This document shows positions 1 to 11,638 of a DNA stretch of 64,000 nt, piece by piece (positions within the stretch are counted from its first letter, which is position 1; each line of letters starts with the position of its first letter). The DNA is from Tricholomella constricta. Taxonomy: Eukaryota > Basidiomycota > Agaricomycetes > Agaricales > Lyophyllaceae. The stretch lies in NCBI GenBank assembly GCA_013368375.1, contig JAACJP010000009.1, positions 186,001 to 250,000 of the forward strand, in the 5' to 3' direction. The notes under the pieces were generated by a model. That model was not told the origin of the DNA. It was given only the letters and a program-made list of their open reading frames with translations, and made no database searches. Made by a program: the position numbers and the translations under genes.

Positions 1-498
1 AGAGGATCCCATATACCAACCAAGGCACAGAAAAGGATAAAACATTGACCGCGGGGTTTCTTCGGCCGCCACAGCGGCTGCACACTTCTCAAAAAGGCAA
101 GTTTCCTCGTAGATAGTACGTGTCCAAATGAGCATCACACTGGTGGCAAAGTTCAATATTTTCAGTCAAAGAATCAATAAACAATGCACCCTGGGTTGAA
201 ATATTGAATCATTATTGAATGGGAGGAACACTTTTAGCGTTCTTTGTTAATTTTTTGATTGAAAATATTGACCTGTGCCTTCAGTGTCAAAACACTGCAG
301 TTTAAGTAATGTTCGGTCATGGTACTGCTTATAGGACATGCGATGGGATTGAGCTCGTTTTTAATATTATATTGATGGGCACGCAAACGGCATACGCTAC
401 TATGGGTAAAGATAATCGAATTACATGCAACCAAGTCCTAGGCATAACGCACAGAAATATCATACATCACCAAATCTGTGACCATCAGAGATCTATGG
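1..498. other. Intergenic, 3' of TMS1
   Basis: No coding signal could be supported here. The stretch lies beyond the stop codon of the minus-strand TMS1 gene and probably holds its 3' UTR. Short open frames on both strands show no recognisable domain. The only structure seen is an imperfect inverted repeat at about 151-272. Confidence 0.5.
151..272. repeat. Imperfect inverted repeat (about 35 bp arms)
   Basis: The segment starting at 151 (core CAATATTTTCAGTCAAA, 154-170) is matched in inverse orientation by TTTGATTGAAAATATTG at 254-270 with one mismatch. Weaker similarity extends the arms to about 35 bp on the outer and inner sides. The spacer is about 80 bp and AT-rich. It could be a remnant of a MITE-like element or a hairpin in the TMS1 3' region. 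No target-site duplication was found. Confidence 0.45.
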
Positions 499-2390
499 TC
501 AGTCATACATCCAACTACGAGCGAGGAAGAAGACACACCTGTCGGGCATGATAGCTGGAGCCAGCAAGCTCCAGATGTACAACACCATGCACACCCAACT
601 CGACACGACTCGCATCCACATCGCAACCTCCGAACGTCCAATGTAGACATCCGAGTCGGGGTCCACAGGCCCAGAAATGGGGCGCTTAGAGACAACATTC
701 CTAGATAGCACATTTAATCTTGAACTTCACTTGACCGTCGGGGGAGGGTAACTTACCAGTCAGTGAGCAGCATCGCAACATACATCGCTGCAATTGCGAA
801 GATGATGTGGAACCAAGAATACTGGAGGGAAGTTAAGTGGTCAGATGTGACGGCACAAAAGTTTGGACTTACGTTGTAGCGAGTTCCAGAACGTTCGTCG
901 TCGCGAGTCTCGCCGACTACTTCGTCCTCATCGTCGGAATCTTCCTCGTCCAATGCTGATGCAGGAATAGCACTGTAACACGAAAGGTCAACCATCAAGG
1001 AGTGTCGATGAAAAGATGGATTCTTACCCCGCATTGACCGCAGCTAACAGAGCTTGATAACGGGGCGTCTCGGTGCGGCTAGGTTGCGTCGTGACATAAC
1101 CCAATTCAGAGTGTCCAGTCTCGTCATCGTCGGGCAATTGTACCCGGCCCTTTTTGCCCTTACCCACCAAAGCACGACTTTGGGTAGCGGCGCGTGTGGT
1201 GGAGTACGCAATCGCTAAGAAGGTGAACACTCCTCCGAGAATGACGACAGCTTTTCGAGTGCCCTTTCCGTTTCGCAACGGGTTGCACGACTGCGATTCG
1301 TGGGTATGATTGCTGACTGCCGACACGATGAGGTAGGTGCAGTAAGCCGCGACCATACCTGCTTGAGCGAGACCTGAGCGTGGGTTGTACTCCTGGACGG
1401 TGGGGTGAACACATAGAATTGTGATGAAGATGCAGAGGGCGAGGTTGAATGATATGAAGAAGCGATTGAGGGTACAGTCAGAGCCCGCAAAGTAGGCGTA
1501 GAGCAGGCCGGTGAGTGTGAAAGTAAAGATATACATCGAGGCCGTGGAAACGACAAGGACCCATTGCCAAAAGTTCGAGGAGGACGGCGAATTTTCCCAA
1601 TTCTCGAGGCAGGTTTCAGACCAGGAATGGGCAAAGTCAACAAGAAGGACAAGACCAAGAAGGATGAATATCGTCGCGCCAATGAGAGAGACGTAGTTTC
1701 CCCAGAACATAAAGAAACCGTTGGGAATGAAGAAGGACACGCCGATAAGGATGAGCCAGAGTAGAACCTTGGGACCCCACCAGCTGCAGAGTTATGTTAG
1801 GAGACAGACGTTGAGGAAGCAAATGGAACGCACCCATTTTGGATAGCAGCACGTTTGTCCCGAGTATCTTGGACGCCGATGAGGGACAGACTGAGAACGA
1901 AGTGGAAGAGAGAAAGGGCAAAACAAATGCGATGGATCTGGCATGCGCGTTAGAGGGTGATATGGTGTGGCGGGACGGCAGCACGTACGGCGAGCACTCC
2001 ATAGCATTTCTCTTCAGCGCAGTCCATTTTGATATATCCAACGCTCCATTTCTCAATCTGTTTGATTGCCAGGTCCGTCTTCATGATCCACGCGAGCATT
2101 GAATTGAGTGAGAATATAATCTGGTCGGTGACAATATCCATGAGCATTTAAATCATCAGAGCTTATCTCAACACCTCATACCGCAAACCCGACGCGAGTG
2201 GCAATAGAAGAGTTGCAGTTACAGGACTTGAAGAACATAGAGGCTGCTGCGGGATGAGCCCTCGGACATGATAGTTGAAGCCCGTCGACTTGCCTGCTGT
2301 AGAAGTGCAAAAGAACGCCAGTCCCGCTAAACATGATGTCGCTATGGTCGTAAGACCACCTGCCAGTGGTAGAGATAGGAGCAGGCCCAT
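499..2390 (-). CDS. TMS1: TMS1/SERINC-family multi-pass membrane protein
   Basis: Eight coding exons join in frame to 505 codons, the usual length of fungal TMS1: 2390-2294, 2243-2182, 2120-1989, 1937-1834, 1783-1028, 972-873, 821-757, 700-499. The protein opens with the family signature MGLLLSLPLAG, followed by the C-rich segment KSCNCNSS, and ends after APAIMPDR, as serine-incorporator proteins do. About ten hydrophobic segments are visible, with an acidic cytoplasmic loop (EEDSDDEDE) encoded by exon 6. Family members reside in the ER, vacuole or plasma membrane and are linked to serine-derived lipids; the exact transport role is debated. Intron 1 appears to use a GC donor (CAG|GCAAGT at 2294/2293), because only that junction gives the conserved ASMFFKSC stretch. 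Confidence 0.93.
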
Positions 2391-3063
2391 GGTGTGAGCT
2401 CCTTTCGTTTCAAGATGACGGGTTGATATGCAGACAGAGGGACTAGTGGATGCACGTGGTCCAGTCCCACCTGACGTCCATGGACCATCACCTCCTTCAC
2501 GCTATCACTGATATCACTTAACCCCTTCCTGTTGCATCTACCTTCACTCAGCAGCTTCTCTGGTAATCCCACACGAAGTCATCCTGTAAATATCTCTATT
2601 TTCACTCATAAGCAAACCTGGTTCCTTTGTCAAATGTTCCTGAGCATGGTCTCTTCTACTTACACTGTTCTCCAATTCCTGGAATTGCCACCACCATTGC
2701 CGCCGCCGCCTAGAAACTATGGCATTCAATGCTAAGTATAGATTTAGAAGACTAACTTCCATGCCAAGAATCGAACGACTACTAACTGAAGTATCTGCCT
2801 ATCGTGGGTCTCAAGGATGGAATCTTCTCCGCTTATGTGCTTTCTTCTTGGGATCCTCGATGACACTTGACCGGTCCCTGTGAGCCCACATCCCAGCCGT
2901 GTGCAAGCCGGTCGAAGACGCCTTGTGGTCCGTACAAGTGCACTCGAATATCCCACGAACTGTCCACTGGCTCTCATTTCATCGTGTCCTAGTAAAGGTC
3001 ACAAGGCTCCCCTTGCAGCTATAAGTCTTCTAGCACTCCCTCTGGCAAGAAACAGGGCCCGAG
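2391..3063. promoter_or_regulatory. Divergent intergenic region, TMS1 / GH79
   Basis: This is the region between two divergent genes. A TATA-like TATAAG lies at 3020-3025, about 40 bp upstream of the GH79 start codon, and is a plausible core promoter element. No gene-like frame with family similarity was seen, although short frames exist on both strands. Confidence 0.5.
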
Positions 3064-5067
3064 ATGATCTCTCTTCCCTTTCTCTGTCTAATCCTACTCG
3101 GCCAGCAAGTTTCTGGTGTTAATGTTCCTATTCCACTTTTTGCACCGTCGAATGCTGCTTCAGTATCCCCATCTCTGTTTTCCTTCTCGATTGAACAGGA
3201 CCGTTGGACCGACTGGGCTGGCAGCACATCGCGCAATCAATTCCTTTTCAACACCCTCGACAACCTCGGTCGTCTGACTGGTGCCCCTCCGGACATTCGA
3301 GTTGGTGCAAATAGCGAAGATCGTACCAAGTTTAATGCTGCAATCCAGGTCAATGTTTTGACCATCAGATGAGATAGTCTACTGAACGTCTTCTTTAGGC
3401 AACGCAACTCGTCTTCCCGGCAATAACCACGATTGTTCCATATCCCGAAGCAATCAATATCACTGTCGGAGATGCGTTTTATCAGGCGACTCAATTTTTG
3501 CCTCCTAGTACGCATTTTCCATCGTAACATCTATCATGCTGATCACTTCTACATAGACACTCGCGTCATATGGGGTCTTAATCTCGGACAGAATAATCTA
3601 ACAACCGCGTTCCTTGAGGCAAAGTCAATAGTCCGGGCCTTCTCCTCCTCTGCAGTCAAGGATATGGGAATAGTTCTGGATGCGATTGAAATCGGCAACG
3701 AAGCTGATCTCTATCGAAACAACGGTGCCCGGCCTAGGACATACAATGCAACGCAGTATGTCAAAGAGTACGGTTTTCGGTGCCTTTTTATTGGCAAATC
3801 TTGAAACATTGACTCCTTTCATATCGTAGATGGACGTCTTTTGCGACGAATGTAACTTCAGCTCTCGGAATATCATCGACTTCCACGACCAAGTTCTGGG
3901 GTGCCGCGTTTGCAGGCTCTTCTCACTCAACAAGCGGGTTCTCTCCGCAATCTGTTTTTAACCAGGGTTTGCTCAGCTCGACTGCCGGTTCTTTTATTTC
4001 CACGTTAGTCTTGTGTCCCTCGTTTTACAGAATGCTAAATTACCGCCTCGATAGGATATCCCAACATCACTACAGCGGGTCTTTCTGCTCCGGAAGTGAG
4101 GGTTTACTACAAGATCTCATGACCAAATCTACCATCCGCGGAAACCTGTCGTCGTTTATACCTGATATCACTGCAACTCGTACCCGAGGCCTTGATTACG
4201 TCTTCGGAGAGACGAATAGCTATTCCTGTCATGTGGGTCCTGTCTGCTTTCATCTTTATTTTTTCACACAACTGAGGCTTCGCAAAGGGCGCACCTGGTG
4301 TCAGTAACACGGCGGGCGCTGCTTTGTGGACTTTGGACTACGTACTATTCGCGTTAGTATTCATCTTGTTGAGAAATCCAACAAGAGGAACTTCACATCG
4401 CACAGGACACAAATCGGCATCTCACGAGTGTACTTCCATGAAGGTGTTGGCTTCAAATATAATCACGCAAGTATCTGGTGCACTCAGAAGATGTGAAATC
4501 GTTTCTTATGGGAGCCCAGATTCAACCTACGACACTAACGAGGTCTATCCTGGACGGCTCAACTCTACCCTCGCCGCTGCCTCCCCATGTACAACCTGCC
4601 TACTATGGTGCTATCGTTGCCGCAGAAGCCATCGGGGCCAGCGGAAGCACACGTGTGATCGAACTCTCCATTGATAATAACCAGATCACTGGTTACGCAT
4701 TTTACGAAGGAAAGAAGTTGGTCCGCGCCGTGTTGATCAACTCCAACGCATTTCTTCAGGGCAGTGCTAACCGAGCCAGCGTCCATCTCGACTTCAGCTT
4801 TACTGGGAACGGGATGGCGCCGACCAAGGCCAGCGTGAAGCGCCTGGTAATAGGGTAACTGCAACTGCTCTTTGCACTAAGTTGCTTTCAGATGCTAACA
4901 GGCCTGGGTACAGACATGCAGACGACCAGTCGGGGTTGAAGTGGGGTGGCCAGACTTACGAGACAAGCGACGGGCGGCCGAGTGGGTCTGTGGTCGTTCA
5001 GAGTGGGCCTGTCTCAGCTGGAGTGAATATTACAGCGACGGAGGTGTTGCTGGTAAGCTTTATCTGA
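3064..5067 (+). CDS. Secreted GH79-family beta-glucuronidase
   Basis: Nine exons (3064-3348, 3399-3507, 3557-3767, 3830-4003, 4055-4232, 4288-4352, 4406-4466, 4520-4854, 4902-5067) give 527 residues. The first 18 or so form a hydrophobic signal peptide, so the enzyme is probably secreted. The catalytic pair of clan GH-A is visible: the proton donor in EIGNEAD (about E180) and the nucleophile in VFGETNS (about E312). The C-terminal beta domain (GLKWGGQTYE) is typical of fungal GH79 enzymes that release glucuronic acid or 4-O-methyl-glucuronic acid from arabinogalactan or other glycans. Several N-glycosylation sequons are present. Intron 7 (4467-4519) appears to be GC-AG (CAC|GCAAGT). The junction of exons 8 and 9 is the least certain; it was chosen because it restores the C-terminal domain frame. 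Confidence 0.92.
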
Positions 5068-5872
5068 CGGGCAATGGTGTGATCGCATTCTACATATGCC
5101 GTTTCTCACTTTTTGAACGCTGATAATATCTTCATGTTTGTTCATCCCGTTCCGCGGCAAGCTCATAAAATGTAATTTTTACCCCCCAACAAATCCCAGC
5201 ATTTCTTGCGACATTCTCCGCATCATCACTCCGCTGTAAGGCCATCAGTCCACGCCTTATTTCTCCTTCCAGCCATTTTCATAACGATAGATTCGAGTTT
5301 CGGCAGGATGGTTGATCTGTAGAATTAGTAATGCTCCAAAAAAAGAATCCTGTCGTTACAACCCGCCTCCCGCTTTCGCTGTTCTGTTTAATTTCAGCAA
5401 AGGTTACGTTTCCGGCAAGGCCGGCATTGCACTTCAATCGACCAAACAACTATCCTACCAAAACTCAAAGGGGTCTATCGTTATGAAAATGGCTGTCATA
5501 TGGGGCTTTCAACTTTGCGGCATCACAACGGGTATTTACATAATATGACTTTGTCTGTGTCCGTAGCATGCATTAGATGCCATGTAAGCAATACGGGCAC
5601 CGCTGCGGGTAATATATCCTGTATGTACGCCTCGTCTCAAGGTTTGGACGCGGTCGTAAAGTTCGGGTTGTACTTGGGTTGTACTTATGGACATTGGCTC
5701 AAGTAAAGCCTGTAATTTATGATCGGCCATCACGGACTCGGACAAACAATGCTTAGAAAATACCGACCACGGTGTTCCCGCTCATACTACCTATACTTGA
5801 CCCATGATTGCTAAACGAACTCACTCGCTCCTCGTCCTGGACTCACAGTCCAACGGTCATTCTGTTTGAATC
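5068..5872. other. Intergenic, no gene seen
   Basis: Between the GH79 stop codon and the alpha/beta hydrolase start. The longest frames are under 80 codons, lack family motifs and are interrupted in all frames. A short phrase (GTTCGGGTTGTACTTGGGTTG near 5662) contains a local duplication. It probably holds the GH79 3' UTR and the promoter of the next gene. Confidence 0.5.
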
Positions 5873-7224
5873 ATGGATGAGACCACGCTTCGCGTCGAAC
5901 CATTTATATTCCACATCGATGGCGCGACTGAACTTCGTTCAACAGCGAAGAGGTACACGAGCATGTCTGAGACGTCATCAAAGGACGGGCTGACGCTGCT
6001 GTTTGCGCATTGCCTGGGGTCGCGTAAGTCCCTGAAGTTGTATCAATGCTAGCACTGACTTGAGAGATAGACAAGGAGCAATGGGAACCTACGATTGAAC
6101 GGATCTTTCACTTGCAGCAGTCCAAAGATACTCGTGATCGTATCAGAGAGGCGTGGGCGTTCGACTGGCAGAGCCACGGAGACGCTGCAGTTCTCAATGA
6201 AGAAGTGCTCAAGACTCGCGACGATGCAGTGTGTCAGTCCTAAGTACATCTACAAAGTGACATTCAATCCTGATTATTCGAATCACAGCCGCAGCAGAAT
6301 GGGCGTTGGCTCTAGAGTCCTTTGTCAGTACTCATTTAAAAGGGCATAGAATCGTCGCCCTTGGACACTCGGCGGGTACAGCTGCGATGTAAGCTCAGGG
6401 TATAAACTCAAATAACTCTGCAGCTAAAGCATATGGCATAGAATGATGTCTGTGAAAAGCACTCCTGTCCAAAAGCCACCCTATATCGCCATCTTTCTCA
6501 TCGAGCCGACGATACTCTCGCAGGAGCTCTTTGATGCACACGCCAGAGAGCGGAAGATCTTTGCAAATATGTCCATGAAGGTAACATTGGAACGGCGCGA
6601 TACCTGGCCAGACAGGGAAACCGCTGCAGCCTACTTCCGCCGAAGACTTCCGTGGAAATCCTGGGATCCTCGTGTCTTTGACATATATGTAGTGAGTCGA
6701 TCGACCACAACGTCAACTCTGGTGAGCTCACCTACTGTCGTAGAACCACGGGCTCCGTACTGTGACGTCGCGTGATGGTAACGCTGTCGTCTTGAAAGCT
6801 AGCAAGCGGCAAGAAGGGCTGGCTTACCCTCATTTCCCACCGTACATTGAGGCTACTACACTCTTCACTGAACGGTGTAACGTGATTCCTTTCCATATCA
6901 TATATGGAGGCAACATCGACTTCATGTAAGTGTCTGATTCATCAAATCGGTCAAGTGGTAACAACGGTGGCACAACAGTCCCAAGTACATCCAGGAGTCA
7001 CTCTGCGACACTTCCAAAGGTCGGAAACCTGCATCAGTTACCAAGGTACTCGATGCTGGACATCTGGTGAGTGACGAAGTTCAAGGAAACTTGGAGTCTC
7101 CGTCCAACGACTGCATTGCTTTCGCTTTGCTTGATAGATTGTCCAAGAGGACCCAGACGGTCTTGCCCGTGCCATCTGCGACAAGCTTGATGGCAAAAAC
7201 CTTCAGATATCATCCCGAATGTAG
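5873..7224 (+). CDS. Alpha/beta-hydrolase fold protein
   Basis: Seven exons (5873-6023, 6071-6232, 6289-6388, 6442-6691, 6744-6925, 6979-7066, 7138-7224) encode 339 residues without a signal peptide, so it is probably cytosolic or peroxisomal. The nucleophile elbow GHSAG places Ser at about 132. The acid is likely D280 in GGNIDF and the base H310 in DAGHL, giving a Ser-Asp-His triad in the expected order. An oxyanion-type stretch LLFAHCLGSH precedes it. The closest remembered relatives are fungal alpha/beta hydrolases often labelled 'toxin biosynthesis protein'; that label is historical and no toxin role is implied. The substrate cannot be told from sequence. The gene follows GH79 in the same direction, but nothing shows co-regulation. 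Confidence 0.88.
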
Positions 7225-7609
7225 TATTACTATCGAAGCGCGGTTTTCTTCGTTTAGTCTGACCTCATCGTATGTATATGCAGTGTGTGAAATTTGAGCA
7301 GATAAGTCCTTTAATTCTCGTCGATATTTTATGTGAACAAAGGGAAGAGGACCTCAAAGCGGCATGGAATGAAGTTTCTGTCATTCCAAAAACTGACGTA
7401 AAACCGCCTGAACAGGGATCAGTGACCGCCGCTCGGAGATAATCTATGTATCTGGAGTGATGCAGATGTCAACCTTTGCCTTTCATCCATGCGATGGGAA
7501 GATCGGCAAGGCAACAAGATGCGAGCGCGTTCTGCGGCCGATATTTTGATCAAACTCAAGCCGCCGTTATAAACAGCGATCTATTTGTCACCAGCATCTT
7601 TTGACAGAG
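7225..7609. other. Intergenic, AB-hydrolase 3' region and promoter
   Basis: Around 7345-7440 an open stretch reads EEDLKAAWNEVS and continues to a stop. It looks coding-like and could be an alternative last exon of the hydrolase or a decayed fragment. A TATA-like TTATAAA at about 7567-7573 lies about 40 bp upstream of the next start codon. Confidence 0.45.
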
Positions 7610-8481
7610 ATGCTGATGCTATACCCAACCATTTCGTCCTCTATTACATTCCTTTCTCTGGTGGCCATATCCTATGCCCAGCACAACGTCATCGTCAACA
7701 ATACAAGTCCTTTGATACAGGTTGTTGCCCATGTCCATTCTCGATGCATCCTCTCAATGTTTATATTTTTGACCTTACATAGTATGAAGGAAACGCCGCA
7801 GACGCGCCTATCTGTAGGATTGAGAACGGTACAATCGTAGGCGGAAGCCCCGGCTGCTATAATTTTGCGTCGCCGTGTACGGACGGCGTAACCATGGGCC
7901 AGGGTGGAAGTGGCGCAGCATCATTCTCGTTCAAAGGTTCGTTCTAACCATGCTTTCAGTCCTGTTGAATGCCAAACCTGAGGCTCGACAGGTTCTGCAG
8001 TTTATATCACTTCAGCGCTCCACAACCTCTCCCCCATCTACACTGTCACTCTTGACGGGAAATCCACCGATGTCGATGGCGCCAGAGAGTCTGGTCCCTT
8101 CATTTGTTCTACTCTCTTCGCACAGGAGGGTCTGGACCCATCCATGGTGCATCAGGTACGACTGAACATCAAAGGACCTTCGCCGACGAGAAACCAGTCC
8201 ATACCGGACAGCGATCAGCGCTTTGGTTTCTCGTTGATCAGTTTTACGTGAGACCTCTGATATTCTCTGATTTCCATTACAACTACCCTGACCTCGAAAC
8301 AACATCAAGGTATACAGAAGGCGGCACCGACAACAATGCCACTGACGGTACAGACGCGACAACAACGAAGGACGCGAGCGTGCCCACCACACCCTCTTCT
8401 GGCGCACGTGCGCTTGGATTGTCCTGCGAAATGATGTTTGGTCTTCTGGTGATAGCTTGGTCGACGTTCATTCTCTCTTAA
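7610..8481 (+). CDS. Secreted, probably GPI-anchored protein of unknown function
   Basis: Four exons (7610-7720, 7783-7936, 7992-8247, 8310-8481) give 230 residues. The N-terminus has a signal peptide ending near SYAQ; the C-terminus has a Thr/Ser-rich linker followed by a hydrophobic tail that ends at the stop codon, the usual layout of a GPI-attachment signal. The middle (for example AASFSFKGSAVYI and VTLDGKS) resembles the jelly-roll-like extracellular module found in many agaricomycete surface proteins of the form 'small residue, F-K-G-T/S-A-V-Y'. Cys residues and N-x-T sequons suit an extracellular location. No enzyme motif is seen. The start at 7610 was chosen because it begins directly before the signal peptide and follows a TATA-like box. 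Confidence 0.78.
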
Positions 8482-11400
8482 ATGCCTTTGTCAATATTCG
8501 ATCCGCTCGTGAGTGCTCTGATTCCTGCTCATCTACCTCGATTGACTCCGTATCGTTATCACGAAGCTGGACCAGCCTTATTTATTGATAGAATATGTAT
8601 TTGCAGACGTACTTCGCAATCTTTGATCGCGCGAAACTCGATGTTACCTTTAAGGATGAGCACAAGAGCCGTAGGTAAATTATGTGCATCTACTACGCCT
8701 GCCAACTAAATCAAATTTGGCGTTAGCAGAGTTACTTTGAGTGTGTGATGCTGTATTTCCCAATGAACAGAGGTTGATGAATCTCAAGTACTCACTAGAG
8801 AAGCTTATCTGACATATGAGTGGCGTACTGAAGTCGAATTTCCAAGGTGGCAAGCAGCGAGGTGTAAGTACCAAGAAACTGGGGTACATACATCTAACTA
8901 CCCATCTCTTTTTATATCCTGCCGATGCATATCAAGCACAACCGTTCAGCCCTTCGAGGCTCCAGATCAGCCGCAGTCAGTGAAGCAAATATTCAGTTTA
9001 ATGGGCGCCTACAGATACGGAATGAACGCCTAGCGCCTTGGTCTCGCGTCTGGGCAGCTGTTGCAGAAGCCGAAGTACATACTTGTTCACACCCTACTGG
9101 AGTATCGGGCTCACTCGAGGAACGATAGAGAGTGACCCTCGAATCATTTAAATACTAGGAGACATACATCACAAGCAGTTGACGTGGATTTGCCGAGCTC
9201 TGGAGATCAGCGCCACGTTGAGGGCCTATCAAAAACGAGTACTGCATTCATGCATTCGACCGCCTACTATACACACGCGAAACATATTTTCTGCAAGACG
9301 TGGGAATGGCGTAAATCGCCAATCGAGGATAACACGAGAAATAAACCAATCCAGCTCGTAGATTGCCAGCGGTAAATAGGACTCCTACCTGCCGTGGTCA
9401 ATTTTTAATCTGTATGAACTGTCCCAAGTTGTCTGTGAGTAAAGACCACAATGCCTGTACTTTCGTCTTCTCTTCCATTGGAAAAAGGGTAAAGTTTGCA
9501 AGTTGGGGAAGGAGTGTGATGCCGTGGTATTCAGAAAGGGTATGCCACGTTCGACCTTCATAAACTCTTGGGTGTTCGGGGACCTCAATAGCGAAGGAAA
9601 GACGTTAGCTTTTAGTCCGTAGAAGTCCAGCAGGCTTACATCGTGATAGGAGGCTTGCGCTTTGCAAAAGGACCTTCGTAACGAACTCATCGAGGCTGAA
9701 AAAAGAGATAAGGATAAGGCAAAACTTGTGAGTTCAGTACTCACGAGTGTCGTATATTATGAATGGATGCTCCCGATCTCCTTTCGATACAGCGATAATA
9801 GAAGGGAAATCGACACCAGACCATCTATAATAGAAAGAATGGGAGAAATGAGCATGGCAACAATCTACTGTACAGTTCCGTACTCATAACAATAGCATGT
9901 CACTAGAAAGGTTTCAAAATACTATGCATCGAGGTCAGCACAGTTCACTGCTGCCTCCCGAGGAGTGCTACATACATGTTTATTAACCTGCTTTCCATTT
10001 TGGTTGAAATCCTGTCTGATCACTGTTCGATCCTGGAATGGGACTTGGAAGTATTTGGTGTTTGTATGCCTATCATGTTCGACGAAAGACTCGTCGCCCT
10101 GGTACCATCCCTTGATGACCTTGTCGGATCGCAGCTTCAGAAGCCACAGTGTTGAGTCAAGGCAGGAAAATTCAAGCTAGAAGACGCACTTACTACAAGG
10201 AACTTGGATTGTAGCATGGAATATCATATATCGGGTCAGAGTCGACGTGAATAACTGTGAGAGTCAAGAAAATTGTGTCTTGGGCGTGTACTACCTCGAG
10301 AATGCGTTGTGTTATCGTAGCCGTGGGTGGTGATTTGCGCAAGGATGGTTATTGAAGGGAAGTGGCTCACCCTTTTATGACATTGCACAGCACATCAAGA
10401 GTCGGATCTGGAATGTCAAAGACAATCATCGCAAAACATGGCCACGATGTAAGTGGACCTACAGACCCCGATTGGCGCCAACGCCTTATTCTCGTGTTGA
10501 TCCACGCAAGATGCGTGTATATTCGCCTTGTGATTCCTGAGTGTGATTTACGAAGACAAGTCATCATTATTGACTCTGTTCATTAGAATGCTGATCGGCA
10601 ATGGCTTTTGTCCATAATGGAGAGACAAGCAGGGAACGAAGAAGTGGCCTGTCAATGATGGCATAGACCTAAAAAGGGTATCTCGTCGCAACCAACGACT
10701 CGCCATTATACTTGTGTCACACGGCTATCACGGCTATCCTCTGCGTTATCGTTGTTTCGCATCCCGAGTTCGAAGAGGAAGGTGAAAGGCAATGGCAAGC
10801 CACAGCCACGCCATCACAACACGTCCTCCAAATCGAGCTAATCACACGCTCGTAGTATAAGGTCTTGACCACGGAAACACACGGCCTGTCTTCAAAAACG
10901 ATCTCTTCCGGATTCCTTACGGTTCTCAAAGGATAGTCACTCCCTGCAGGATAAGATTCACCGGAGTTCCGTCTCCTCGTTGTTGCTCGCAGTCATCTTT
11001 AAGGGAACAGTGCTGCACTCCTGTTGAAACTTCTCGAAAGGACAGAAACGGGCGGTCACTACAGGTCAAGTCCTGACCCACGGAAAGTCATGTCTTGTTG
11101 GAGGCAAACGCTCTTCCGGACAAAATCTGCTTCCATAATGCCAGGGCACTCAAACAAGTAGCGGTGAACGAACAATGCATTTAAGTTCAGCCTCCGGGAT
11201 GTGTTTGAAGCAGGGCGTTCCAAACTCTGCTGGCAAGAACGGAAGAGCCTACCTGAATAAGTGCTGGAAAAAAGTTCGAGGGAGAAGTGCAAACGGCAAG
11301 TGCACCATTGAGCTCACTGGCGACGAGAAAGATCGAGATACGCCTGCCCTACGATGCTCCTGCTCCAATATTCGTAGGGGACTTTCGGCCCCAATTCATT

Positions 11401-11638
11401 CACGGCGAACGACCTCCGATTCGACGCTAGTGCGGAACCACAGAATTGGCGCCTATACAGCTCGCTGATGTTTCCCATAGTAAGTGTACTTTGTAGGATG
11501 CCAAATTGTAGAAAGCGCAAAAGTATTTGCGTGAATTTCGTGCGTGGCGTTGCCGAAGAACTGGAGCGATCTTGTTATGATTTCATTTATAGTGGGAATT
11601 ACATAAGTAATGACTTTCAACTGCGGTCTCCGTGGACG
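8482..11638. other. 3.1 kb gene-poor gap
   Basis: No gene could be assembled. Short frames occur, for example a 60-codon plus-strand frame from 9975 (NLLSILVEILSDH) and others at 9385-9744 (-), 10352-10586 (+) and 11175-11468 (+). None shows a recognisable domain or consistent splice junctions. The base composition is more AT-rich than the neighbouring genes. It may hold decayed genes. A diverged direct repeat links about 10858-10925 with 11066-11130. The right end should contain the AP-3 beta promoter. Confidence 0.5.
10858..11130. repeat. Diverged direct repeat (two copies of about 60 bp)
   Basis: The segment near 10858 (GGTCTTGACCACGGAAAC, then CTCTTCCGGA about 40 bp later) resembles the segment near 11066 (CAAGTCCTGACCCACGGAAA, then GCTCTTCCGGA). 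The order and spacing of the shared blocks are similar, which suggests an old local duplication. The function is unknown. Confidence 0.4.

Noticed and set aside
3064..8481. GH79, hydrolase and secreted protein as a functional gene cluster
   Set aside because: Same direction and adjacent, but no shared motif, no transporter or regulator, and unrelated families; proximity alone is weak evidence.
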